Assembly (NCBI GenBank): GCA_963839475.1
Contig: CAWIVH010000001.1
Coordinates: 930,001 to 994,000 of the forward strand
DNA: 64,000 nucleotides
Direction of reading: 5' to 3'
Source: CAWIVH01 sp963839475
GTDB lineage: Bacteria > Acidobacteriota > UBA6911
Positions within the stretch are counted from its first letter, which is position 1. The number at the start of each line of letters is the position of its first letter. Below, piece after piece: positions 56,923 to 64,000 of this stretch. The notes below the pieces were generated by a model, which was not told the origin of the DNA, did no database searches, and saw nothing but the letters and a program-made list of their open reading frames with translations. The translations under genes and the position numbers were made by a program.

Positions 56923-58323
56923 ATGCAGCCTGGGATAGATCCCGCTTCTTTCCGCGATAGAAATGCCCGCGTTTTTCACCAAGGCGGCAGCGTTTACAGG
57001 GCCTTGGGAACTCGAGGCTTTCAAGAGTGGGACGCCTTATCCAAGACCTCTTTTTTCCATGCGCATATGGAGAACGGCAAAATTGTCAGGACGGAACATG
57101 TTATCCCGGGCGAAGTGGGAATGCCCTCCGAATGGACGAAGGATTGGGCGGGAATTTTAAAGCATGAAAGGATTCCTTTCGTTTCGTATCCCTACGAATG
57201 GTCCTTTGGAATGTTAAAGGAAGCCGCCTTGCTCCATCTTGATTTGATCATGGCCGCTCTCGAAGAGAATATGATTCTGAAGGATTCTTCAGCCTACAAC
57301 ATACAGTGGAAAGGTGTCTCCCCGGTTTTCATCGACATTGGTTCATTTGAGGTGCTCCGCAATGGAGAGCCCTGGACAGGTTACAGACAGTTCTGTCAAA
57401 TGTTCCTGTATCCGCTCATGCTGCAGGCCTACAAGGAAATTCCTGCTCAGCCATGGCTGAGAGGATGCATCGATGGGATCGATCCTGAGATCTTCGCCAA
57501 AATGATGTCCTTCACCGACATGTTCAGGCCTGGTGTTTTTTTTCATGTTTATCTCCAGGCCAAAGCTCAAGCGAGGTGCTCCGCTGCCGGGTCGAATATA
57601 AGGGAGGGGCTAAAATCAGCCGGCTTCAGCAAGGCCATGATCGAAACGAACGTCACCAACCTTTCCAAGATTATTAATTCGATAACCTGGAGGCGCCTGC
57701 GGTCAGAGTGGTCTCATTATGCCCTGGAGCACGGCTATTCGGACGAGGAATACGAACAGAAAGCGGCTTTCGTCAACGATGTTGTCCATAGCCGAAGGTG
57801 GGGGCTGGTCTGGGATCTTGGATGCAATACTGGAGCGTTTTCACGCATTGCCGCCCGCAACGCTGATTATGTTGTGGCGGTGGACGCAGATCATTTGGCG
57901 ATCGATTATCTTTATCGCGAACTCAAAAGCGAAGGGAGCACCAACATTTTGCCGCTGGTTGGAAATATTGCCGACCCTTCGCCCAATCTGGGGTGGAGGT
58001 GTTTGGAACGCCGTTCTCTGGCCGACCGGCAAGCTCCGGAACTCACGCTCTGTCTTGCCCTGATTCATCATGTCGTCATAAGCTCGAACATCCCGCTTAG
58101 GGAGTTTATGGACTGGTTGGCAAGCCTGCGAACTTCATTGATTATCGAATTTGTGACAAGGGATGACCCCATGGTAAAAAAACTGCTGATGAATAAAACA
58201 GACAATTATGACGATTATGATGTCAGCCATTTCGAAAAATGCATCACGGACTATTTCACTTTAAAACGCAAAGAAATACTAATATCCAATACCCGTATCC
58301 TGTATTTTGCACAGAAGAGATGA
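56923..58323 (+). CDS. NoeA-like SAM-dependent methyltransferase
   Basis: 466 aa, cytosolic. The N-terminal ~270 residues do not match a common methyltransferase domain but resemble NoeA-like nodulation proteins (start DPASFRDRNARVFHQGGSVYRAL). A class I SAM-binding motif VWDLGCNTGAFSR lies at about 297-310, followed by VVAVDADHLAIDYLY with the acidic residue for the SAM ribose. C-terminal LCLALIHHVVISSNIPL is the substrate-side motif. GAGGGA precedes the ATG at 56923 by a few bases. Likely methylates a sugar of an exported glycan or lipid; the acceptor is unknown. Same strand and AT-rich context as the sulfatase-fold gene. Confidence 0.78.
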   Translation: MQPGIDPASFRDRNARVFHQGGSVYRALGTRGFQEWDALSKTSFFHAHMENGKIVRTEHVIPGEVGMPSEWTKDWAGILKHERIPFVSYPYEWSFGMLKEAALLHLDLIMAALEENMILKDSSAYNIQWKGVSPVFIDIGSFEVLRNGEPWTGYRQFCQMFLYPLMLQAYKEIPAQPWLRGCIDGIDPEIFAKMMSFTDMFRPGVFFHVYLQAKAQARCSAAGSNIREGLKSAGFSKAMIETNVTNLSKIINSITWRRLRSEWSHYALEHGYSDEEYEQKAAFVNDVVHSRRWGLVWDLGCNTGAFSRIAARNADYVVAVDADHLAIDYLYRELKSEGSTNILPLVGNIADPSPNLGWRCLERRSLADRQAPELTLCLALIHHVVISSNIPLREFMDWLASLRTSLIIEFVTRDDPMVKKLLMNKTDNYDDYDVSHFEKCITDYFTLKRKEILISNTRILYFAQKR

Positions 58324-58374
58324 ATGCAAATTGTTTGGGGCATTGTCTCGCCGCAGGAATCCAAAAGGAAACCC

Positions 58375-59283
58375 ATGGACCGACCCGGAACGCCCCGTCT
58401 CGTGATCCTGCTGGTGACAGGAATCATGGCCGTATCATGCGGGTCGATTTTCATCCGCCTGGCAAATGCTCCATCGCTGGCGGTTTCCGCCTACCGGGTT
58501 TGCTGGGCCACGATCATTCTGGCTCCGTTCACTTTCTCCGGCCCGGCCCGGGAATGGGCCGGGTTATCCCGCCGGGAATGTTATCTGCTTCTGATATCCG
58601 GTGGGGCTCTCGCGCTGCATTTCGCTCTCTGGATCGCATCTCTTTCCTACACATCGGTGGCCAGCTCGGTCCTGTTGGTTGATACAACCCCGTTTTTTAT
58701 CGGCATGGCGAGCCAGTTTTTCCTGGGACGCCCATGTCACCGCTCCTTTTGGATCGGACTTGCGGTCGCCTTTATCGGGTGCCTGATCATCTTTCAGGGC
58801 GACTGGTCCCATTCCCAAAGCACCATGAAAGGGAACCTCCTCGCGGTGGGAGGAGCCATTGCCGTTGCCGTGTATATGCTGGCAGGCGCCCGGGCCCGTC
58901 AGAAACTTTCGCTCCTGGCTTATGTCTGGCCCGTCTATGGGACTGCCGCTCTGGTATTGCTTCTTTCCTGCCTGGCGACCGGCACACCGTTGGCGGGGTA
59001 CAGCGGCGAATCGCACCTGTTCATGTTCCTGCTCGGACTCGTTCCGCAATGCATAGGGCACACAACCTACAATTGGTCGCTTCGTTGGATTCCCCCGGCC
59101 CTGGTTGCACTTATCAGCCTGGGCGAGCCGATCGGGGCCAGCCTTTTAGCCTGGCTCGTTCTCCATGAGCCTCTGACACCGGCCAAGATTGCCGGCGGCG
59201 TGGTGGTTCTTGCCGGCATCTACCTGGCTACCAGGGAACAATCCGTAGAAGACACAAAGATCACAGAAACTCCAAATATTTGA
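58375..59283 (+). CDS. EamA/DMT-family transporter
   Basis: About 302 aa with ten membrane helices in two EamA repeats (about 8-145 and 155-290). First repeat has SCGSIFIRLANAPSLAVSAYR; the second has YNWSLRWIPPALVALISLGEPIGASLLAWL, the typical E-P-I-G motif. Start at 58375 (MDRPGTPR) has AAGGA six bases upstream; ORF upstream to 58324 abuts the methyltransferase stop. It moves small metabolites or amino acids, substrate unknown. The gene's last residues lie in the palindromic repeat at 59248-59305. Confidence 0.9.
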   Translation: MDRPGTPRLVILLVTGIMAVSCGSIFIRLANAPSLAVSAYRVCWATIILAPFTFSGPAREWAGLSRRECYLLLISGGALALHFALWIASLSYTSVASSVLLVDTTPFFIGMASQFFLGRPCHRSFWIGLAVAFIGCLIIFQGDWSHSQSTMKGNLLAVGGAIAVAVYMLAGARARQKLSLLAYVWPVYGTAALVLLLSCLATGTPLAGYSGESHLFMFLLGLVPQCIGHTTYNWSLRWIPPALVALISLGEPIGASLLAWLVLHEPLTPAKIAGGVVVLAGIYLATREQSVEDTKITETPNI

Positions 59284-59305
59284 TTTTGGGATTCTTTGTG
59301 TCTTC
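59248..59305. repeat. Perfect 13-bp inverted repeat at transporter 3' end
   Basis: GAAGACACAAAGA (59248-59260) and TCTTTGTGTCTTC (59293-59305) are exact complements with 32 bases between. The left arm encodes the last residues of the DMT protein (EDTKI). Such arms recur widely in bacterial intergenic DNA and are related in style to the repeats at 8508 and 28054. Confidence 0.6.
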
Positions 59306-59354
59306 GCGTTTGGGTGGTCAAAAAAGATGGGATGGTGCTCTGCGGAAACTAAAA

Positions 59355-59383
59355 GCGGGGCCCTTGAAATCCCGGGTCCCGCG
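59355..59383. terminator. Candidate bidirectional terminator
   Basis: GCGGGGCCC and GGGTCCCGC form a stem of nine pairs with one mismatch and a short loop between the converging DMT and DksA/TraR genes. Only short T stretches flank it, so it is a candidate rather than a certain intrinsic terminator. Confidence 0.4.
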
Positions 59384-59415
59384 TTTCAATGATGAAAAAA
59401 GATCCCTATTAAAAA

Positions 59416-59757
59416 TCAGGCGGTTTTCTTGGCTTTGCAGTCAATACAGACCGAAGTCCAGGGAACAGCATTCAGCCGTGCCAGACTAATATCCCCTTCG
59501 CACATCGAGCAAACACCGAAAGATCCGTTATCGATTCTTTCGATTGCCGCTTCAATGGCACGCAGCAGTTTAGCGTCGGTCTGCAGCAGGCGAATGTTTA
59601 CATGAACTTCATTATCATCGCTGGCCTGATCGACGAAGTCGCCGTGCCGCGTGTCCTGCATGTTGTCCCAATGAGTTTTCTTGCTGGTCGAGCTGGTTAT
59701 GGCGTCGCGCTTTTCTTCCAGGATCGCCTTGAACTTTTTGAGTTCCCTTTTGTTCAT
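59416..59757 (-). CDS. DksA/TraR-family zinc-finger protein
   Basis: 113 aa, cytosolic. A coiled-coil-like N-terminal half (ELKKFKAILEEKRDAI...) is followed by GDFVDQASDDNE at its tip, near where DksA has its acidic residues, and a C4 zinc finger made by VCSMC and SVCIDC (about 81-107). The spacing and the FGVCSMCEGDISLARLNAVP segment are characteristic. Probably binds RNA polymerase in the secondary channel in a stringent-type response; the tip residues differ from E. coli DksA. No neighbour suggests a specific regulon. The 278 bases upstream (59758-60035) hold no evident gene. Confidence 0.9.
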   Translation of the reverse strand: MNKRELKKFKAILEEKRDAITSSTSKKTHWDNMQDTRHGDFVDQASDDNEVHVNIRLLQTDAKLLRAIEAAIERIDNGSFGVCSMCEGDISLARLNAVPWTSVCIDCKAKKTA

Positions 59758-60035
59758 TGGAACCCCCTCTCTACCGGATTGCCGGCTGTTCTAAAAACCG
59801 TTAAGTATAGATCAATCGGGCAGAGTTGTAAATGCCAGTTCTAACGATCCCCGATCAGCCTGGAGAAGCCTGAAAGTTGATGGGCAAATCATCTATAGGG
59901 GAGGGCCAGACTCTTGCGTTTTCAAGACCTTACAGGTCTACCGGAATCTTGGCTGGTTTAAGATATGCCACCGCGCCTATTTTGAACGGCGAAGCCAAAA
60001 AGTCCGCCGGGTTTATCGGGCTGCGCGGCCGGGAT

Positions 60036-60986
60036 TTATTTGCGCTTTTGAATCTGGTCCAACCCTACCGCCGCCAGAATCACGACCCCTAGCGCAACCT
60101 TCTGGGTGTAGGGATCCACGTTTGCGAGATTGAGGCCGTTATTCAGGACGCCAATGAAGATGGTGCCGGCGAGCGTGCCGACCAGGCTGCCGCGGCCGCC
60201 GCTCAGGCTGGTGCCGCCCACAACTACAGCCGCAATGACATCGAGCTCGTAGCCTACACCCGAGGCGGGCGCCCCGGCTCCCAGCCGGGCAGCGAGGGTA
60301 ACTCCGGCAAGGCCTGCCAGGAGTCCGTTCAACGAATATACTAGTGTTTTTGTTTGCCTGATGCGGATGCCGGATAGCCGGGCCGCTTCTTCGTTTCCTC
60401 CGAGTGCATAAATATGGCGTCCGAGGGCGGTCTGGCGGAGAAGAATGTGCCCGGTGGCAAAAAGCACCGCCATGAGGATCACGGGTACCGGAACGAACCA
60501 GAGATGGCCGCGGCCAAGAATCCCGAAATGGGGCGGAAGTTCGCCTTCCGTGAACCCGCCGGTAAGGATGAAGACCAAACCGCGGCAGATGGTCATCATG
60601 GCCAGGGTGACAATGAAAGGAGGGATGGAAAACCGCGAAATCAGCCCCCCTGAGAGAGCTCCAACGGCCACCCCGACGGCAAGACCGGCACTTATGGCTA
60701 CGATCACCATCATATCGACGGGCAGAATCCCTTTTTTTGAGAGAATTGCCGCAGCGACACCCGACAGCGCCACCACCGAGCCGACCGACAAGTCGATTCC
60801 GCCGGTAATCATTATGAGGGTCATTCCCACGGCCAGGATTCCATAGATGGCAATCTGGAGGGTGACGTTGACAAAATTATTCAGTGTCAGGAAGCTGGGA
60901 GAGAGAAACGAAAATGCCACACACTCCAGCACTACCGCCAGAAAGATCATTGTCTCCGTGCTGCGCAGCTTTTGTCTGATTTCCAT
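60036..60986 (-). CDS. Ribose-type sugar ABC transporter permease
   Basis: About 316 aa, inner membrane, eight to ten helices of the BPD_transp_2/RbsC family. The motif GGIDLSVGSVVALSGV (about 60-75) and the EAA-like loop ALGGNEEAARLSGIRIRQTK (about 200-220) are the usual marks, with GRGSLVGTLAGTIFIGVLNNGLNL near the end. The start at 60986 (MEIRQKLRS) has GAGG upstream; the ORF could be extended by 11 residues. It overlaps in operon with the ATPase (51-base gap upstream). A pentose or related sugar is the expected substrate. Confidence 0.93.
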   Translation of the reverse strand: MEIRQKLRSTETMIFLAVVLECVAFSFLSPSFLTLNNFVNVTLQIAIYGILAVGMTLIMITGGIDLSVGSVVALSGVAAAILSKKGILPVDMMVIVAISAGLAVGVAVGALSGGLISRFSIPPFIVTLAMMTICRGLVFILTGGFTEGELPPHFGILGRGHLWFVPVPVILMAVLFATGHILLRQTALGRHIYALGGNEEAARLSGIRIRQTKTLVYSLNGLLAGLAGVTLAARLGAGAPASGVGYELDVIAAVVVGGTSLSGGRGSLVGTLAGTIFIGVLNNGLNLANVDPYTQKVALGVVILAAVGLDQIQKRK

Positions 60987-61036
60987 GAAGCCTCGTTTTT
61001 CTCTAAGGGAATCGTTCAATCCTTCAGTCCCTCGGG

Positions 61037-62548
61037 TCAGCCTCGCCGCTCGCCCATCGATATGCCCATGGCCGCTCCGAGCAAAGCCTCTTGGGTGGCG
61101 CCGGCGCCTTCGAACTCACCGGCTATTCGTCCTTCCCGCATGACATAGACACGATGTGAAAGTCCCAATACTTCCGGCAGCTCACTCGAGATGACCAGGA
61201 TGCTTTTCCCGCGGGCGGCAAGATCCGCGATCAACTGGTAAATCTCGGTTTTGGCCCCCACATCGATGCCGCGTGTCGGCTCATCGAAGATCAACAGGCG
61301 GCATTCCGTAAAGAGCCAACGGGCCAGAATCGTCTTCTGCTGGTTCCCTCCCGAGAGGTTGGCCACATTCTGCTCCACGGAAGGGGTTTTGATGCGCAGG
61401 CTCTCTACAAGCGGTGGAACGACCGCGCTTTCCGCTCTGCGTGAAACAAATCCTGCCCGGGAAATTCGTGCCAGGTTTGCGAGCGTGATGTTTTCCCGAA
61501 CCGTCATATTGGCAAGCAAGCCATGAGATTTTCGGTCTTCGGTCAGCAATCCTATGCCGCGGCGGATGGCTTCATCCGGCTCATGGTTTGTAAGGGTTTT
61601 GCCCAGGAAGCGGATTTCCCCACCGCTGATCCTGTCGGCGCCGAAAATGGCGCGCGCAACTTCCGTCCGGCCTGCACCCACCAATCCCGACAGGCCGACG
61701 ATTTCGCCCCCACGAATGTAGAGCGATACCCGGTCGAACTTTCCGGCCCTTGAAATCTCCTTCAACTCCAGGACCACTTCGCCGCCCGGCGCCCGGCGCG
61801 AGGGGAAAATGCTGGCCACCTCGCGCCCGACCATTTCCCGAACCAGGATAGCGTGGTTCACTTCCGCAACAGCATGATTGGCCACCACGCGACCATCCCG
61901 CATCACGGTGACACGGTCGCATATCCGGAAGATTTCTTCCATGCGGTGCGAGATGTAAATCATGGCGAATCCGTCCGTCTTCAATTGAGCCATCAGCCGG
62001 AAAAGCTCCTCGAGCTCCCGGTCGGTGAGAATGGACGAGGGTTCATCGAAGATCATGACGCGCGCCTGCAGCGCCAAGGCCTTGGCGATTTCCACCATCT
62101 GCTGGCCAGCCAGTGAAAGATCGCGGACCGGCCGGTCGGGATCGATCTCCTGGTTCAGGCGCGACAGCCACGAACGGCTATCCTGGTTCATCTTGCGCCG
62201 GTCCAGCAGGCCGGAGCGAAGCCGCGGTTCACGCCCGAGAAAGATATTCTCGGCGACGGTAAGCTCCGGCAGAAGATTGAGCTCCTGATAGATCATGCTG
62301 ATTCCCAGCCGCCTTGCATCCAGCGGAGAATCGATGACGACCCTGGAGCCCTCAAGGTAGATTTCTCCTGAATCGGGAGGCACGGCTCCTGCCAGAATCT
62401 TCATCAAGGTCGACTTGCCGGCCCCGTTCTCTCCAACCAGGGCGACACACTCGCCGGCCCGCACCTCCAGCGACACCTCATCGAGAGCCTTCACTCCGGG
62501 AAAATTTTTCGATATGTTTCTCAGTTCCAGGTGCGGCCGGCTATGCAT
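61037..62548 (-). CDS. Ribose-type sugar ABC transporter ATP-binding protein
   Basis: 503 aa, two fused ABC domains as in RbsA. The first has Walker A GENGAGKST (about 38-46) and a modified signature LSLAGQQMVEIAKALA; the second has LSGGNQQKTILARWL and LLIFDEPTRGIDVG as Walker B. As in RbsA, the second Walker A is degenerate (SGLVGAGRTEV). It is followed by the permease. No periplasmic sugar-binding protein or repressor lies next to it in the window; the upstream neighbour is divergent and of a different type. Confidence 0.94.
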   Translation of the reverse strand: MHSRPHLELRNISKNFPGVKALDEVSLEVRAGECVALVGENGAGKSTLMKILAGAVPPDSGEIYLEGSRVVIDSPLDARRLGISMIYQELNLLPELTVAENIFLGREPRLRSGLLDRRKMNQDSRSWLSRLNQEIDPDRPVRDLSLAGQQMVEIAKALALQARVMIFDEPSSILTDRELEELFRLMAQLKTDGFAMIYISHRMEEIFRICDRVTVMRDGRVVANHAVAEVNHAILVREMVGREVASIFPSRRAPGGEVVLELKEISRAGKFDRVSLYIRGGEIVGLSGLVGAGRTEVARAIFGADRISGGEIRFLGKTLTNHEPDEAIRRGIGLLTEDRKSHGLLANMTVRENITLANLARISRAGFVSRRAESAVVPPLVESLRIKTPSVEQNVANLSGGNQQKTILARWLFTECRLLIFDEPTRGIDVGAKTEIYQLIADLAARGKSILVISSELPEVLGLSHRVYVMREGRIAGEFEGAGATQEALLGAAMGISMGERRG

Positions 62549-62707
62549 GTATCTTCACCTCAGGCGCGTAAACATCGGCAGCTTTGGATTGCCCCAATAA
62601 ACCCTTGCATTCCATACTGGTTCGGGGCAATTCTCAAGCCTCTTTTCATTGGCCGACGAAATCCCAGTGTAGCGTGACAGCGGCCAAAAGAAAATCAGAG
62701 GAAGATC

Positions 62708-63379
62708 ATGGTTGAAGCAATCGGAGTGACGAAGCGATACGAAGGAAAGCGGACGGTCCACGCCCTGCGCGGGGTTTCCTTCAAAGTCCGCAAGGGCGAG
62801 ATGGTCGCCACCATGGGTCCGTCCGGTTCGGGCAAATCAACCCTGCTCAACATTGTGGGCGGACTGGACCGTCCCAGCGAGGGCTCGATTCTCATAGACG
62901 GGGTGAATATGAGCGCCCTCAACGACAATTCGCTGACCCGGATGCGGCGTGACAAAATCGGCTTTATCTTCCAGTTTTTCAATTTGCTTCCCACTCTTTC
63001 TGCCCTGGAGAACGCAGCCCTCCCCGCCCACCTGGCCGGCCTTTCACGCAGGGAATCCCGCTCCCGTGCCATGGAACTTCTCAAGATCGTGGGCTTGGCC
63101 GACCGGCACGACCACCTGCCGGATGAATTGTCGGGGGGTGAACAGCAGCGCGTGGCCATGGCCCGCGCTCTCGTGCTCAGCCCTCCGTTGATCCTCGCCG
63201 ATGAGCCGACAGGAAATCTTGATTCCAAAAACGGGCAGGAAGTGCTCGCCCTTTTCCGGAGCCTTCAGTCCCAATTCGGGACGACGGTGATCATGGTCAC
63301 GCACGACCGGGGAGCCGCAGACTGCTGTGACCGGATCCTCGCCATGCAGGACGGCCAGCTGATCAACGGAGGACAATAG
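62708..63379 (+). CDS. LolD/MacB-type ABC transporter ATP-binding protein
   Basis: 223 aa. Walker A GPSGSGKST (about 37-45), Q-loop QFFNLLPTLSALEN, signature LSGGEQQRVAMARAL, Walker B ILADEPTGNLDSKNG and H-loop MVTHDR give a complete ATPase of the LolD/MacB/FtsE class. It ends 3 bases before the permease, so the two form an ABC exporter. The divergent 159-base region with the sugar ATPase gene should hold the promoter. Cargo unknown. Confidence 0.94.
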   Translation: MVEAIGVTKRYEGKRTVHALRGVSFKVRKGEMVATMGPSGSGKSTLLNIVGGLDRPSEGSILIDGVNMSALNDNSLTRMRRDKIGFIFQFFNLLPTLSALENAALPAHLAGLSRRESRSRAMELLKIVGLADRHDHLPDELSGGEQQRVAMARALVLSPPLILADEPTGNLDSKNGQEVLALFRSLQSQFGTTVIMVTHDRGAADCCDRILAMQDGQLINGGQ

Positions 63380-63382
63380 CCA

Positions 63383-64000
63383 ATGCTCGCCATTCTCGCC
63401 CGGATCAGCATTCCGGAATTCCGCCGGCACATGCTGAGAAACAGCCTCACGCTGTTGGGCATAATCCTGGGAGTCGCGATCTTCTCGGCCATGCGCTCCG
63501 CCAATTACTCCCTGAAAGCTTCGCTGCGCGATACCATCGACCAGGTTGCGGGCAAGGCGGTGCTTCAGATCACTGCGGGCCAGAGCGGTGTCCCCGAGGA
63601 AACCGTCGACGCTGCCCGCTCCGTGTCCGGCATCCGGGCGGCCGTGCCGGTGATCGAAGTCGTGGTCCGAACCACGGACGCGAGCCAGGGCAATATCCTG
63701 ATCCTGGGGGTGGACATGGCCGGCGACCGTTCCATGCGCGACTACGCCATGGAAGGAAACGAGGATGCCGTCAGCGATCCGCTGACCTTTCTGGCCCAGC
63801 CCGACAGCATCATCGTCGCGCGGGAATTCGCCGCGCGCAACGGCCTGAAAGAGGATAGCCCGCTGGAGATGATCACCGCGGTCGGCAACCGCCGGTTCAT
63901 TGTTCGGGGCATCATGCAGCCGAAAGGAATGGCCAAAGCTTTCGGCGGCAACGTAGGCATCATGGACATTTACTCGGCCCAATTTGTCTTCAACCGCGGG
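63383..64000 (+). CDS. FtsX/MacB-type ABC permease, truncated by right edge
   Basis: The first 206 codons of a permease, open to the end of the window. ATG at 63383, three bases after the ATPase stop. It has an N-terminal helix (LRNSLTLLGIILGVAIFSAM, about 18-37) and the start of a MacB_PCD-type periplasmic domain. C-terminal FtsX helices must lie beyond the window. Its partner is the ATPase just upstream. Confidence 0.88.
   Translation, partial: MLAILARISIPEFRRHMLRNSLTLLGIILGVAIFSAMRSANYSLKASLRDTIDQVAGKAVLQITAGQSGVPEETVDAARSVSGIRAAVPVIEVVVRTTDASQGNILILGVDMAGDRSMRDYAMEGNEDAVSDPLTFLAQPDSIIVAREFAARNGLKEDSPLEMITAVGNRRFIVRGIMQPKGMAKAFGGNVGIMDIYSAQFVFNRG

Overview
The window looks like a GC-rich chromosomal segment of an Acidobacteriota genome, possibly a metagenome-assembled one. 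The evidence is a VWFA-related exported protein of the acidobacterial type (51917-53011), an Oar-like TonB-dependent receptor with an N-terminal carboxypeptidase-regulatory-like domain (24343-28035), an S41 tricorn-type protease, exported S9 and M19 peptidases, and giant secreted NHL-repeat proteins. I saw no rRNA, tRNA, CRISPR array, phage or recognisable transposase gene. There are several small palindromic repeat families. Several genes carry one-base frameshifts (acyl-CoA ligase, tricorn protease, two NHL genes), so real gene decay and consensus errors must both be kept in mind.

Left part (1-14768). An acyl-CoA ligase runs off the left edge and diverges from an SDR oxidoreductase. Next come a DEAD-box helicase with a translationally coupled small basic protein, the tricorn-like protease, a PilZ protein, and thiM. 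Then a cell-surface-modification type module: an SGNH-fold protein diverging from a NodU/CmcH/SxtI-type O-carbamoyltransferase, followed by SxtJ-like and SxtK-like (DUF5989) small membrane proteins. A CHASE2-adenylate cyclase sits 21 bases downstream of the SxtK-like gene.

Middle (14959-39420). NHL protein A (about 1680 aa) is followed by an exported caspase-fold/TPR protein, a TonB-dependent receptor and a FecR-like protein. On the minus strand are two tandem paralogues of A. Copy B (29028-34028) is a multiply frameshifted pseudogene. Copy C (34434-39420) has only a few lesions. B and C share a nearly identical block of about 1.7 kb inside otherwise diverged genes, which suggests recent gene conversion or selective homogenisation.

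Right part (39702-64000). DnaJ-domain protein, YitT-family membrane protein, S9 peptidase, PatB-type PLP enzyme, M19 dipeptidase and a Tat-type aldo/keto reductase. Then two FtsX/MacB-type permeases without an adjacent ATPase, an operon of MBL hydrolase, membrane protein and exported DSP-like phosphatase, the VWFA protein, and a PduO-type cobalamin adenosyltransferase. A visibly AT-richer block follows (53978 to about 58323): a membrane sulfatase-fold protein, a tiny YLDxGSGSM protein and a NoeA-like methyltransferase. After these come a DMT transporter, a DksA/TraR zinc-finger protein, a ribose-type sugar ABC permease and ATPase lacking a binding protein, and a LolD/MacB-type ABC ATPase with a permease cut by the right edge.

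The themes are envelope traffic and surface modification (carbamoyltransferase/SxtJ/SxtK module, sulfatase/NoeA module, ABC exporters, TonB receptor), extracellular proteolysis (tricorn, S9, M19, caspase) and large secreted beta-propeller proteins undergoing duplication and decay.
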